The notes under the pieces were generated by a model, which was not told the DNA's origin, searched no databases, and saw only the letters and a list, made by a program, of their open reading frames with translations. A DNA stretch of 30,685 nucleotides from a virus. Numbering within the stretch: the stretch's first letter is position 1; every line of letters begins with the position of its first letter. A program made the translations under genes and the position numbers. Positions 14,501 to 23,653 of the stretch are shown here, in pieces. Location: positions 1 to 30,685 of IMG/VR virus record IMGVR_UViG_3300033146_001114; one strand, given 5' to 3'.

Positions 14501-17500
14501 TCTTCTGAAAGTTTTTTAGGGGATGTTTCTTTTAAAGTAACTTCTCCATTACTAGCTTTAGCACCATTACTTTCCATACCATCAGATACATTGTATATTT
14601 CAGTATCTGGTGTAATACCATTTTTCTTTTTATTCTGTTTAATATTCTCAGATAGAACTTCAAGTCTTTTTTGAAAAGCTGTTAATCCCTTTGAATCACC
14701 TATCATCATTGTATTAAGTTGATCAGCGATAAGAGCTGTTTCTAGTTCAGGGGGTGGTAACCTACCTCCATTTGCCTTGAGATACTTTTGTTCTGCTATT
14801 TTTTTAGCTATTGCTGTTTTAGCTTCAATATCAATTTCATTTATACCGATACCATTTTCAGTCATCTCTACTAGTGACGTGTATGCAGCAAGTATATTTT
14901 CTCCGATATTTACTTCGTTTATAAGATGAGCTATAGTCTCATTTGCTATTCGTGTTCTTTCTTGTAAACTATCTATTCCAACCAAAGCATCTTGAATATT
15001 ATAGTATCCATCAGCAATAGCTTTTGAGGCTATAATTGCGTCTTGTGATATAGTGAATATTGGTTGAAAAGTAACTTGTAAGGTTGGTCCTTTATAATTG
15101 ATATGTGATTCGTTATTTGCATAACCTTTAACTGTTATTAATTTTATATTCTTACCGTTAGCTACTGGGATCTCAGGTATGATATTATTTAAAATAGAAA
15201 TAGATGTCATATCTTCTTTAAAGATATTATGTTTAGATAGAATACTTATTATACCTTCTACTGAAGTAGGTCCATTAAACTTTCTTTTCATTTCTAATAT
15301 AAGATCATGATCAACTTTTTCTCCAAGTTCCTTTATTGCTTTTTCTAAAACTCCTGCAATTTCACTTTCAGGAATAGTTTTCTTTAGATAATTACTATAA
15401 AAATTCTCTGTAGCTATTTTAACTAAATCATTTATCGCTCTATCATAGTGTCGTTTCATATTATAGTTATTTCCGTCACTATCTACAAAATTATAATTAG
15501 CCTCTTCTATTTTTGCAAAAGCAGTTTTATTTTTTTGTGAAAACCTAGAAGATGCATATTTAACTAATTGTTCTATTTCATTTTCTGATAATAAAAACTC
15601 TGGTTCAAAGGTTCCTCTTTTCTTAGCTTTACCTGTAGTATCAAATATTTTATATAAAGCAGAGAAAGGTTTATTTCCCTTTTTCATCATAGCATCAGCT
15701 ATTTTACTTATATCAGCAGTAACGCTTTTTGTTAACGAACCAGTTTTTAGCAAAGCATTTATATTATCAATAAGTTCTTTTCTTATTTCAACTTCTGTTT
15801 TTCCACTTGTATTTTCAACTGTAATATCTTCTAATTCTTTTAGAATATCTTTAACTATGTTTTTATTTTCTATTTTTCTTAATAAATCATCAAATATTTT
15901 AAATGTAGCTAAATCAGTCGTTATAGTAGCCTGTAGCGCATCTTGTAAAGGAGCTGGCATTTCACCCTTCTCAAAATAACTTTCAAGCATAGCCTTGCTG
16001 TATGCTTCTGTAACAGCCCCTAGTGATGCTTCGTAGTTCTTAGGTATAAACAAAGTTTTAGCTAACTTTCTACTTATGCCTAAAATATCACCTAATTCAG
16101 TATATGGATCAGGAATAGTTATATCAATTTTCCCTCCAATACCTACCCTTGTATCTTTAAAACCTAAAGCAGATTTAACTAATGTATATCCAGAGTTAGA
16201 TGAATCTATCTCTTTAAACACATGTACTTTTTCCCCTTTAGAATTTCTTATCGCTACCATCTGTTCTATAGAACCTACAGTTATAATACCTTCAGAATCA
16301 AACTTTAAATAAGGAGGAAGTTTTTTTGTTAACTCTTTAAATTTATTATCCATTTTAGAAAGATCAATGTGAAGTTGATCCATGCTACCTGTCTCATGAT
16401 TAGCTGTACGATTATATATTTCTGGATCTAAACGATATTTACCATTTTCTTCAATCATGAAAGCATCTTGTGTATATTTGAACAAAAGATCAATTGCTTC
16501 TTCTGGTGTTTTAACACCCAAGTCTTTTAATACTTTTGTTGCATCTGCATGAATACCTTCAACTTTTATACCAAGGTTAGCAAGTACTGCTCTTTTTGCA
16601 CTTTCTAAATTATGACTTTTTTTACTCCAGTCTAATTTTACTTCTGATTTGTTTGTATTAGAAACAACTCTAAACAAAGTTGAACTTAATGGATTTGTAT
16701 TACCTGAGTATATAACTCTAGTTAAATCTAATATCTCTACATCGAAGGTAAAATCAGCTCCTGCATAGTCTCCCATCATTCTATGGATATCTTCTACCTC
16801 TCTAACTTTACTCATTATTTTTTTTCTAATAATTTCTTTAAAATTAGGAGATGAAGAATTATATATCCTTTCAGTCATGTGGGGATCAATGTCACCCATT
16901 ATTTTACCAAACTCCAGCATTACTTTTGTCTTGCCTTCCATTCCATCTACTAATGCTTTTAAGTAGTTAATTAACTTTGTGCCTTCTTCTGTAAAGTTTA
17001 CTTTTGTTTCAGCAAGAACTTTAGCCATTATATTTGTATCTTCATCATTAACAAATGATTTATTAGTTATGTATCCACTTTCTCCAGTGAAGTTAGCCCC
17101 ATACTTTTCGCTATCATATCCTTTCTTTAATATGTTGTTAACAAAAGTAGATCTCTCTTCAAAAGTTGCACCAAATAAATTTCTTAAATCTTGTACCCAT
17201 TGTTGTAATTCTCTTTTGCTTGTAGGAGTACCATCTTCCATTGCTGCATTAGAGTCTTCTGCTCTAAATAAAAGGTCTTGAGTTGTATCTGCTTTACCAA
17301 CTAAGTCATTAGCAAGAGCCTGTACAAAGTTATTTAATGAGCTAGTATCTGTCTTACCATTTATACCCATTATGTTAATGGCTCCATCTATAACCTGTTT
17401 AGTAAGATCTTTACCTAAATAACCATCTACTGATTCAGGTAAGTTTATTAGTGTCATTCCAAGAGAAGCTTCTAAAGCATTTTTAAATTCATCCTTGAGT

Positions 17501-19038
17501 CCTAGTATTTTAAAACCTTCACCTTTTTCTAATTCTTGTGTTTCAAAGAAAGCTTTATAAGTTCTAGAGTTAGCATCATTATCTTTAAAAGTTGCATCTT
17601 GTAATCCAATAAACATATTAGTTATACCACTAGATATATTATCATTATTTCTAACTGCTTCGTATAGTAGTTTAAAATCCTTTAGATTGATATCTATAGT
17701 TCCATCCAATTTACTGAGATCACTAAATTTTTTAGCCACTAACATTTGTTGAAAGATAGATCTTTCTCTCTTTATACTAATTTCATTATCTGGTTTTTCA
17801 TAACCTGATTCTTCAATAATGTTTTTTATTTTTGGATTAATTTCTGTTGAACCACCTCTAGTTTCTTTTGAACTTGGAACGACTTTACCGTTTTCATCTA
17901 TCTTAACAGTATAACTAGAAGATTTAGTATAAGCTGACGATCCTTCATCTTCTGCCATCTTTGCTAGAAGTTCCATCACAGATACAGTTGATTTATCTAA
18001 ACCAGTAAGAACTGGATTGTTTCCAAATTTAAGATCATACATTCCTTTTTTTATGTTTGAATCTTTTAAGTCTAATACTTTTGCTCCATTAGATAAAATT
18101 TTTCCTTTAGCCATTCCAAAAGATTCTGATAGTATATATATTTCACCTGTTGCTTCATCTATAATTGCTGCATGTTCAATATCTAAGTCACCACTGTTAA
18201 GGGCTTCTCTCATTTCCTCTATAGTTTTAAAATCATTTTCAGTTATTCTATTAAATTCTTCTAATGATACAAAACCATTTTCATTAAGTTTTATATCAAC
18301 ATCTTTAAGACCACCAGTATTAAAAGTTGAAATTGCATCTGAATCTAAATTCAATAATGTATGATTTCCCACGTTTGCTTGCTTTCTATAGTTTTTATTT
18401 GAAACACCTTTTTTAATAGACCAAGCAACACCACCAGCAGTTGCTCCAAATGCACCTTCAAATAAAGTATTTAATTTAAAGGCTTGATTAAAGTTTTCCC
18501 ATTTACGTTCATGATAAACTTTATCTTCATTTACACCTATTTCATTAATATCAGCAGCAGCTCCAGCAACTGATTGAAAAACTACATCTGCATTAAACTT
18601 TGTTAATTCCTTAAGTGTTTCTATTCTACGAGAAGCGTTTAGTAAAGCTCCAGTTGGTCTAGCTCCAATGCCAAAGCTTTTTAAAGCCATTGAACCAGCA
18701 GCAAGGGCTCCTCTAAAACCGAATGATAATGGTATTCCCTGAACCATTCCTCCAGCAAGCATATTAATATCACCTGTGGTTTCGTTTAATACTGGCCCTT
18801 CTTTTGTATGATCTAATCCAAAAGCCCCCATCATGTGTTTTGCATTATTTTCAGATCCACCTAACTTTAATAAAGGTAAAGCTAAACCTCTTCCAAAATC
18901 TCTTAATGCAGTATTTCTTGAGGCAGCTGGAATATTTAATGCTGCTGTATCTCTTATTTGTTTGTCTGCTATAAGTGCTTCATTCTCTATTCTAAAAGCA
19001 CGTTCAAGACTACTTTGTAGTGGATTATCAACTGCCAT
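11530..19038 (-). CDS. Giant internal virion (ejection) protein with HExxH metalloprotease motif
   Basis: 2502 residues, the last gene of the structural operon. The N-terminus has Gly/Ala-rich hydrophobic helices (about 92-119 and 190-212), suited to membrane insertion during DNA ejection. A zinc-protease motif HEIVH lies at residues 1595-1599 in DAHRELVHEIVHVVTKDKL. E1652 (SQFFEILIGNEEL) is placed like the third metal ligand in phage polyvalent-protein metallopeptidases. A hydrophobic segment lies near 2175-2225, and the rest is helical and Lys/Glu-rich. I infer a capsid-internal protein injected with the DNA, similar in role to T7 gp16 but nearly twice as long. N4 virion RNA polymerase is comparable in size, but I found no T7-type polymerase motifs. 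It starts 11 bases after the 752-aa gene with AAGGAAAAAAA upstream. Confidence 0.75.
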   Translation of the reverse strand: MAVDNPLQSSLERAFRIENEALIADKQIRDTAALNIPAASRNTALRDFGRGLALPLLKLGGSENNAKHMMGAFGLDHTKEGPVLNETTGDINMLAGGMVQGIPLSFGFRGALAAGSMALKSFGIGARPTGALLNASRRIETLKELTKFNADVVFQSVAGAAADINEIGVNEDKVYHERKWENFNQAFKLNTLFEGAFGATAGGVAWSIKKGVSNKNYRKQANVGNHTLLNLDSDAISTFNTGGLKDVDIKLNENGFVSLEEFNRITENDFKTIEEMREALNSGDLDIEHAAIIDEATGEIYILSESFGMAKGKILSNGAKVLDLKDSNIKKGMYDLKFGNNPVLTGLDKSTVSVMELLAKMAEDEGSSAYTKSSSYTVKIDENGKVVPSSKETRGGSTEINPKIKNIIEESGYEKPDNEISIKRERSIFQQMLVAKKFSDLSKLDGTIDINLKDFKLLYEAVRNNDNISSGITNMFIGLQDATFKDNDANSRTYKAFFETQELEKGEGFKILGLKDEFKNALEASLGMTLINLPESVDGYLGKDLTKQVIDGAINIMGINGKTDTSSLNNFVQALANDLVGKADTTQDLLFRAEDSNAAMEDGTPTSKRELQQWVQDLRNLFGATFEERSTFVNNILKKGYDSEKYGANFTGESGYITNKSFVNDEDTNIMAKVLAETKVNFTEEGTKLINYLKALVDGMEGKTKVMLEFGKIMGDIDPHMTERIYNSSSPNFKEIIRKKIMSKVREVEDIHRMMGDYAGADFTFDVEILDLTRVIYSGNTNPLSSTLFRVVSNTNKSEVKLDWSKKSHNLESAKRAVLANLGIKVEGIHADATKVLKDLGVKTPEEAIDLLFKYTQDAFMIEENGKYRLDPEIYNRTANHETGSMDQLHIDLSKMDNKFKELTKKLPPYLKFDSEGIITVGSIEQMVAIRNSKGEKVHVFKEIDSSNSGYTLVKSALGFKDTRVGIGGKIDITIPDPYTELGDILGISRKLAKTLFIPKNYEASLGAVTEAYSKAMLESYFEKGEMPAPLQDALQATITTDLATFKIFDDLLRKIENKNIVKDILKELEDITVENTSGKTEVEIRKELIDNINALLKTGSLTKSVTADISKIADAMMKKGNKPFSALYKIFDTTGKAKKRGTFEPEFLLSENEIEQLVKYASSRFSQKNKTAFAKIEEANYNFVDSDGNNYNMKRHYDRAINDLVKIATENFYSNYLKKTIPESEIAGVLEKAIKELGEKVDHDLILEMKRKFNGPTSVEGIISILSKHNIFKEDMTSISILNNIIPEIPVANGKNIKLITVKGYANNESHINYKGPTLQVTFQPIFTISQDAIIASKAIADGYYNIQDALVGIDSLQERTRIANETIAHLINEVNIGENILAAYTSLVEMTENGIGINEIDIEAKTAIAKKIAEQKYLKANGGRLPPPELETALIADQLNTMMIGDSKGLTAFQKRLEVLSENIKQNKKKNGITPDTEIYNVSDGMESNGAKASNGEVTLKETSPKKLSEDILTSDRVLTLGRMQKMSTKLGSFMTKIKHGIESNFHGARIKSFKKGTKQSVAIKTGSGDNIAFTVKIGHEKFTPDAHRELVHEIVHVVTKDKLDLLFDTSKIENDKTLLSLINEMSDSGKMSIKLETAIEGESLSQFFEILIGNEELMLNQENFATIFAKGTDTKTYDLSQHIQKIKFDGVEMITPDDFNKYLVSKGYETAINQLNDIRKRYSATLNTNPEILAFMNGQKVEKFKSSMKGIAKSITDNNNKTKKLVESKLSTIGFSDIFTLTPTREAIESVLGFKRQHEATMMEQSIALAKELQKVVKQSDYEGSFDKDVGTLAALGATHKFIKEFLESNSSGSFSRAINIKDVKLTKEIKNIFKEANKLSAFDDFMKEINTLEKTSSLEAMAKKWTQKLTADKNIQVAMYDNFISVIKDMHAIKKAGSASNIKRIKAFYEKARNSKATDPDTNLRQVAADLLTMLDKQHSNANTLLGTNIEVNANSSTKRGYLTLDKPEPDRLLGTVILDNKTMYLVTQDIESHIFAAESGQLMTYDVTNEMKGLYSFKDNDKNVISFNPTNLNLDSSNVDASISTQIIKNAHLKNYQDTAGRLVHKTQQTLVDAGVLIPKAVFDKLPIDLQEHYSVTNDSVANTSLNGKHYYKKTWDKYFVGTKGVDFSNEAMGKIVGTAVGDVVAPLLRLLIKYVEQLKRVLLNYSPASYINSFSSSMITYMVNGSDIYKMKEHSLKARKLMKEYKKLLTEATNLTTEEGRVKALAALEKHELHDVYLSGIFSTIRSDAYSTGSMQENALISSLNHIFKDKEAGNKFKTLLADPSTEWGKKIGTVYDMTEVLPKVMMYLSRKNKIGKQLAIQEVLLAFPTYNNMGVIPGVFDLFSPFTKYLLNYPKMLMFASSENKVRLTAISAMIMLGTKATYDEEVTKEDQWFYDNDFIQPIDNVFKSTGSMSPYNSPLRGVTGTKVIDVTFAYSATKSMIDIVELLNPMTTPK

Positions 19039-19048
19039 TTTTTTTTCC

Positions 19049-21307
19049 TTATTGTATTTTTTCAGTAATATCTTGCATTACTGAAAATACTATTGTTGTA
19101 TTTAATTTAGCAACTTCATCAGGGCTTATTGTAATTTTTTTACCTTCTGTTATAAAGGTATATGTTAAAGCTGGATTATTAGTTACTTCATTATGAGCAT
19201 ATTCATTACATATTTTTTTTATTCCGCTCATAACTTGTTTTTTAAATTCTTTATTTTTCATTATTTTTTCAAACTGTTTTGCTCTTGCTGATTTATGGGA
19301 TAATCTATCATCAAAATTTGTTCTATAATCCCTAGTTTTCTTTACGGGTGTTTTACTAGGTGTTCTATCATAATTTTTTTCATAAATATTTCTATTTTTT
19401 TCATATTGATTTTGTATTTTATATTTAGGCCAATTTGTTACTATATCAGCTATAGGCTCCATTGAGGTGGTTAGGTCTGTATCTACTACCTTAGCACCTA
19501 TAAATTGTGTTTTTGTAAGTCCTCCAAATTCAGGCCAATCTCTAATACCTATACTTAAATTATATTTACCTTTTGTTTCTGCAGTAACTGCTAGGTTTTC
19601 TATATCTTCTTTTGTTCTAACTATATTTATTTTATCTTCTATAAAACTTGAATCAATCCATTTCGTAAACCCTTCTCCAAAAATAGATCTAGTCACTTTT
19701 CCTAATATAGTATTACTTGTTTTAAAATCGCTTACATCGGAAATATATTTATTAAAAGTTTCCGAGGAATATACACCTGAATCACCATATATATTATCAA
19801 CTTTACGTAGCAAGTGATTTATCTGACTTGATAAAAAAGCTTTTTCTCCAAAAGAAGAAGATTGTTTAAGTGTTTTAATAAGATCTTTAGTTTCTTTCTT
19901 AGTATTAGTAGCAGAAGTTATAAACTGTACTACATCATACAATTCCTTTTCTGAAGTGTTTAATATACCATGTGCATCAAGACCTAATACTTTTTTAAAT
20001 AAAAGAGGACTATTAGTAATTACTTCTCTTAAATTCTCCTTATACTCTTTACTATAATCTCCTTTATAATATCTTCTCATAAAATCTCTAGTTTGTTTTC
20101 CAGTAAGATTTAGACTTAATCCATCTAATAATACACCAGGTTTTAATTCATGTGAATCTTTTCTTAAGTAACTCTTATTTCCTTTAATTGCATTATAATT
20201 AAAAGAATCTATTATTTTAAAACCTCGAGGAAGAGCTTTGTTTACTAATTCAAGTGCTTTAGTATTATCTATAGTGAGTGGAACTTTTTTATTATTATTA
20301 TATATTGCATCGCTTAATTTCTGTTTTTGACTTTGTTCCATAAGTTCTACAGAAGATGAATAAGGTACTTTATCTTCAAATATAGTTCTTTCTACATAAG
20401 GTTCTAATTTTACTGAATCTGTTGTTAATGCTGTAGGTGCGGTAGATGTAGGTTGAACAAGATCTTCTTGTTCTTTTACAGAACTTTTAGTAGTAGTATT
20501 AGGTTTAGTAACAACACTAGGTTCAGTAGTTGTTTTTAACGAAGTAGGAGCTGTTGTGATTCCTCCTGCTGCTGTATAAAGATCTGGGTTTAAAGAAAAT
20601 TGTGTTACAGTTTCTTCTGATCCTGGAAGTTTCACTTGATTTCTATTTATACCATTTATAAGTAAATCAGCAAAAGATAAAACTGAACTCGGCGCTCCAC
20701 CTGCTTTTATCTTTTCATACACTTTAATCATTTCATTTAATATTGTTTTGGATTCTAGAGTAGGATTTTTAGTTCCTGTTTTATCTACTACTACAAGTTT
20801 TTCGTGTAGTTCATTAAGAGTATCTACTTCTGCTTTATATTGTTTTAAATTCGGGTTGCTTGTTACTTTATTTCCCAAAGTAGCTACGTCTGTAATAACT
20901 TTATTATTATTTGCATTTATAGTCTGTTTTGCATTAAAAATTCCTATTTCTTTTGCTTGCTCATAGTTTTTATTTTGTATTTCAGACTGATCTTGATTTA
21001 ATTTAAAATTTTTATTAAACTGATCTTCTTTTATTTTAGCTTGTTCTCTTTGAAACTGCAATTGTTGTTGTTGAAAACCTTGACTAATGCGAGAGTTTAT
21101 CATATCTCCTACCATTTTTTGTGATTGCATAGCTCTATTGTGTAGTCGACTTTCCTCTTCTTTTAACAACTGATCCATCTTTAATGCTATTGAAGCACTA
21201 TTTTGAAAAGATTGATTAGCTGATTGTAAAGAACGTGAAGCCCCAGCAAAAGATTCTGCTGAAGTATCTGATTTCATTATATCCATTACTGGATTTGTAT
21301 AAGCCAT
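19049..21307 (-). CDS. Internal virion protein with coiled coil (752 aa)
   Basis: 752 residues without a recognised enzyme domain. Residues ~15-135 are Gln/Asn/Lys-rich and strongly coiled-coil (for example QQQQLQFQREQAKIKEDQ). A Thr/Ser-rich linker lies near 250-300, and a mixed alpha/beta C-terminal half follows. Position between a small Gly/Ala-helix protein and the giant internal protein, and the coiled-coil character, fit a podovirus ejection-complex component like T7 gp15 in role. That is inference from order, not homology. AAGGAATTATT precedes ATG 21307. Confidence 0.65.
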   Translation of the reverse strand: MAYTNPVMDIMKSDTSAESFAGASRSLQSANQSFQNSASIALKMDQLLKEEESRLHNRAMQSQKMVGDMINSRISQGFQQQQLQFQREQAKIKEDQFNKNFKLNQDQSEIQNKNYEQAKEIGIFNAKQTINANNNKVITDVATLGNKVTSNPNLKQYKAEVDTLNELHEKLVVVDKTGTKNPTLESKTILNEMIKVYEKIKAGGAPSSVLSFADLLINGINRNQVKLPGSEETVTQFSLNPDLYTAAGGITTAPTSLKTTTEPSVVTKPNTTTKSSVKEQEDLVQPTSTAPTALTTDSVKLEPYVERTIFEDKVPYSSSVELMEQSQKQKLSDAIYNNNKKVPLTIDNTKALELVNKALPRGFKIIDSFNYNAIKGNKSYLRKDSHELKPGVLLDGLSLNLTGKQTRDFMRRYYKGDYSKEYKENLREVITNSPLLFKKVLGLDAHGILNTSEKELYDVVQFITSATNTKKETKDLIKTLKQSSSFGEKAFLSSQINHLLRKVDNIYGDSGVYSSETFNKYISDVSDFKTSNTILGKVTRSIFGEGFTKWIDSSFIEDKINIVRTKEDIENLAVTAETKGKYNLSIGIRDWPEFGGLTKTQFIGAKVVDTDLTTSMEPIADIVTNWPKYKIQNQYEKNRNIYEKNYDRTPSKTPVKKTRDYRTNFDDRLSHKSARAKQFEKIMKNKEFKKQVMSGIKKICNEYAHNEVTNNPALTYTFITEGKKITISPDEVAKLNTTIVFSVMQDITEKIQ

Positions 21308-21316
21308 AATAATTCC

Positions 21317-21850
21317 TTATGCCATATAGTCAAGTGTTATTTTATCTCTAACACCTTTGATTCGATTCATCTCATCTTTAGTTACTGCCCATTTTTCTTT
21401 AGCTATATCTAGTTGATCTTCTGCCATTCCTAATTCTTTAAACCCAGTATAGATACCAGCTAATGAAGCTAGACCACCTGCTATATTTGCAAAACCTTCT
21501 ACATACGGAGATGCTTTACCCATGAAGCTATTTTGATAGTCTATTTTTGCTTTATTGTCTAATTCATTTCCTCTTATTCCAGCTCTAAGAAATTTATTTT
21601 GTAAGTCAAGATTAACTTGAGAAGGATCGATTTGTATTGGATTAAAACCTGCATTATTAAAAGCCATATCGGTATATGGCGCATTCAAATAATGTTGTCC
21701 AGAATTTAATGATTGCAGATTATTTACTGGTTGTGAATTATTTACTGGTTGTGTTGCATAACTTTGTAATGATGGTAACCCATAAGGAGTTAATGGTACT
21801 TGTTTCGCTTGTTCTTGTTCTGCTAGTTTTAATGAGGCTAGTTCTGACAT
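21317..21850 (-). CDS. Small internal/ejection-type virion protein (177 aa)
   Basis: 177 residues. The N-terminal half is Gln/Asn/Pro-rich and low complexity, with the repeat QPVNN twice. Around residues 110-140 is a Gly/Ala hydrophobic helix (FANIAGGLASLAGIYTGF) followed by MAEDQLDIAKEKWAVTKDEMNR, a pattern common in small podovirus virion proteins beside the internal core genes (Gly/Ala helix, then LGLAxDQL coiled coil). Probably an ejection-complex protein. CTAAAGGAAAT lies upstream of the start. Confidence 0.6.
   Translation of the reverse strand: MSELASLKLAEQEQAKQVPLTPYGLPSLQSYATQPVNNSQPVNNLQSLNSGQHYLNAPYTDMAFNNAGFNPIQIDPSQVNLDLQNKFLRAGIRGNELDNKAKIDYQNSFMGKASPYVEGFANIAGGLASLAGIYTGFKELGMAEDQLDIAKEKWAVTKDEMNRIKGVRDKITLDYMA
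21719..21753. repeat. Two 17-bp direct repeats (18-bp period)
   Basis: ATTATTTACTGGTTGTG occurs at 21719-21735 and again at 21737-21753. It encodes the repeated peptide QPVNN in the 177-aa virion protein. A short in-frame duplication, probably from slippage. Confidence 0.7.
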
Positions 21851-21868
21851 GATAGATTTCCTTTAGTT

Positions 21869-21904
21869 AGTATATATTAGAACTTCATATTTCTATGAAG
21901 CTCT
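21869..21904 (-). promoter_or_regulatory. Hairpin and possible -10 box upstream of ejection genes
   Basis: In the 61-base gap between the head genes and the ejection genes, the minus strand reads AGAGCTTCATA-GAAA-TATGAAGTTCT (21904-21879): an 11-base-pair stem with one G-T pair and a GAAA loop. There is no T-tract after it, so it may be an RNA-processing or partial terminator hairpin. It is followed by TATACT (21874-21869), a possible -10 box for the downstream genes. Weakly supported. Confidence 0.35.
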
Positions 21905-21911
21905 GTATAGA

Positions 21912-22253
21912 CTAAGCAGCTTGTACTATGTACTTTTGTCTCCACTTAATCGTTTTACCGCCTATCTCTTTATGTTGAGCTTGAGCAGCAACTATTTTAG
22001 TCGCAGCAGCTTGATCACATTGATATTTATCCATTGCATCATAAACCGTTAAATGATTGTCTACCTGAAAAGGTTCTCTTTGATGTTCTAATGCTTTAAC
22101 TTCTCTTTGAGTTAAAGACACTACTACTTCAAAAGGTATCTTTCTACCATTTGCTATTGCAAACTTTTCATCATAAGTAGTCTGATTTCTTGGTATAACA
22201 AGATAAGAACTTCTTTCTTTTTTATCAACTGTTGCTTTTTTTACATTTGCCAT
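21912..22253 (-). CDS. Small head-region protein (113 aa)
   Basis: 113 residues, basic, with RKIPFEVVVSLTQREVKALEHQREPFQ in the middle and QDQAAATKIV-like helix later (CDQAAATKIVAAQA, around 79-92). No family recognised. It follows the capsid and the 91-aa protein in the same operon with an 18-base gap, so it is probably a minor head or neck component. AGGAGAGAAT precedes the start. Confidence 0.55.
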   Translation of the reverse strand: MANVKKATVDKKERSSYLVIPRNQTTYDEKFAIANGRKIPFEVVVSLTQREVKALEHQREPFQVDNHLTVYDAMDKYQCDQAAATKIVAAQAQHKEIGGKTIKWRQKYIVQAA

Positions 22254-22271
22254 ATTCTCTCCTGTCTTTAT

Positions 22272-22547
22272 TTATGCTATCAATAAAGTTGGTACTGTTG
22301 ATAAAGTACTTTCTCTTTGATTAGCGACGTATAATGCTTTACCATTCTGAGCTGCGAGGACTGTGTAAGTTACTCCCGCAGCAATTCTAGTAACATCAAT
22401 ACCTCTTGTTACAACACCTGATGTGTTTAATCCCTCTACTACTTCTAATACTGCTTTAGTATTATTAACGATTGTATCGCCTGTAGCAACGCTTGCTTTT
22501 AGTAGCTCCAAACCTGGAGCCAAATATGTAACTGTGTGTGCAGCCAT
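22272..22547 (-). CDS. Small head protein, possible capsid decoration (91 aa)
   Basis: 91 residues, beta-rich with many Val, Thr and Gly and almost no charged clusters (VTYLAPGLELLKASVATGD... GVTYTVLAAQNGKALYV). Size, composition and the position directly after the major capsid gene fit a decoration or head-stabilising protein, but no specific family is recognised. AAAGGATAATAAA precedes the start. Confidence 0.5.
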   Translation of the reverse strand: MAAHTVTYLAPGLELLKASVATGDTIVNNTKAVLEVVEGLNTSGVVTRGIDVTRIAAGVTYTVLAAQNGKALYVANQRESTLSTVPTLLIA

Positions 22548-22571
22548 TTTATTATCCTTTCTTATTTAGTA

Positions 22572-23639
22572 CTAGAATAGTACTCTAGCTGAAATAACGC
22601 CTAATCTCTCAGGGTATAAAACTTTAGCACCCAACCAACTTTTCCAACCAGTTGTACCTGCTCTTTTTAAAGGATCAGATGTTCCACCAGAGCCTATTGT
22701 TTGAAGTACAAATTCAGTTGAACCCTTACCTCTAATAGGTACATGTGCAGTATGGTCTTTTCCAACTACAATCATGTCTGCTCTGTAAACGCCTGAAGAT
22801 ATTTCAGTTAGAGGAGCATTATCATTTTCAATAACTCTAATTTCACCTATAATACCTTTTTCATTTTCCATCAAAGTAGTACCTGCCGCATACTTCTCAG
22901 CTGGGATAAAGTCTTCATTACCAATTAAAGCTTCTGCTCCAATTGTATGAATATACCCAGTATACTTAGCTGTAACAGGAACTGTGCCGTAATTAGCAGA
23001 TGAAGTCATTAAAGTATTCATTGGTTTAGCACCAGAAAGTTTTAAAGCAATATACATATTTCTACATTCTTGTGTAAATGTAGGATCAACTACATTGTTT
23101 GCACCACTAGAACCACCTGATATATCTGCGACATGTCCTGCTCCATTAACATATAGGTCTCTATAATAACCATCTATAATAAGTCCTGCCATTTCACCCA
23201 TTTGTTTTGACGTTTCACCTACTGACCATTTATCATGGAACATTTCCATTTCTTCAGTATAAGGCATCCAGTCACCAATTGGAAAAACAGTAGCACTTTG
23301 CTTAATTAAACGCATAGTTGATTTAGAAGTTCCTGAAGAACCTTCGTCAAGTATGAAGTTTTCATATTCAGCTGTTGGTACTAGCTGAACAGTTTCTTCT
23401 CCTGTATTTACATTGTTACCTGTAAAGTTTGTATTTATGTTATTTGCAAGATACAAGTCTACCATTCTAATCCACTTTTTAAATTCAAGATCTTTTGAAT
23501 TTTTAAGTGGTAAAACTTTTTGCATCGTAGCTAATTTATCAAAGATTGTATTCTCACTAATATTAGTAAGAAGCGTCTTATCTAAATATGCTTGCATTTC
23601 TACACCTAGTCCATCCCCTAAATTATTTCCATATATCAT
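22572..23639 (-). CDS. Major capsid protein, N4-gp56 family
   Basis: 355 residues. The middle (KSTMRLIKQSATVFPIGDWM, YTEEMEMFHDKWSV, MGEMAGLIIDGYYRDLYVNG) and later YTGYIHTIGAEALIGNEDF follow the N4-gp56-type HK97-fold capsid pattern: a strand with VFPIGDW, an amphipathic spine helix, then the P-domain. The gene lies just after the scaffold, the usual order. This is the best lineage marker in the window. AAGGAATAAAAA precedes ATG 23639. Confidence 0.85.
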   Translation of the reverse strand: MIYGNNLGDGLGVEMQAYLDKTLLTNISENTIFDKLATMQKVLPLKNSKDLEFKKWIRMVDLYLANNINTNFTGNNVNTGEETVQLVPTAEYENFILDEGSSGTSKSTMRLIKQSATVFPIGDWMPYTEEMEMFHDKWSVGETSKQMGEMAGLIIDGYYRDLYVNGAGHVADISGGSSGANNVVDPTFTQECRNMYIALKLSGAKPMNTLMTSSANYGTVPVTAKYTGYIHTIGAEALIGNEDFIPAEKYAAGTTLMENEKGIIGEIRVIENDNAPLTEISSGVYRADMIVVGKDHTAHVPIRGKGSTEFVLQTIGSGGTSDPLKRAGTTGWKSWLGAKVLYPERLGVISARVLF

Positions 23640-23653
23640 TTTTTATTCCTTAA

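Noticed and set aside
11530-19038. Identity of the giant protein as an N4-type virion RNA polymerase, suggested by size and the N4-type capsid
   Set aside because: I found no recognisable T7-like polymerase motifs (the DxxGR, Rx3Kx7YG or catalytic Asp blocks) in the sequence. The HExxH motif and gene position favour an ejection protein.
12000-21000. Several plus-strand reading frames of 70-116 codons (for example 13244-13567, 18017-18364, 19467-19817)
   Set aside because: All lie wholly inside long minus-strand genes, have no ribosome sites and have a Ser/Leu/Phe-rich composition expected from antisense of Lys/Glu/Asn-rich genes.
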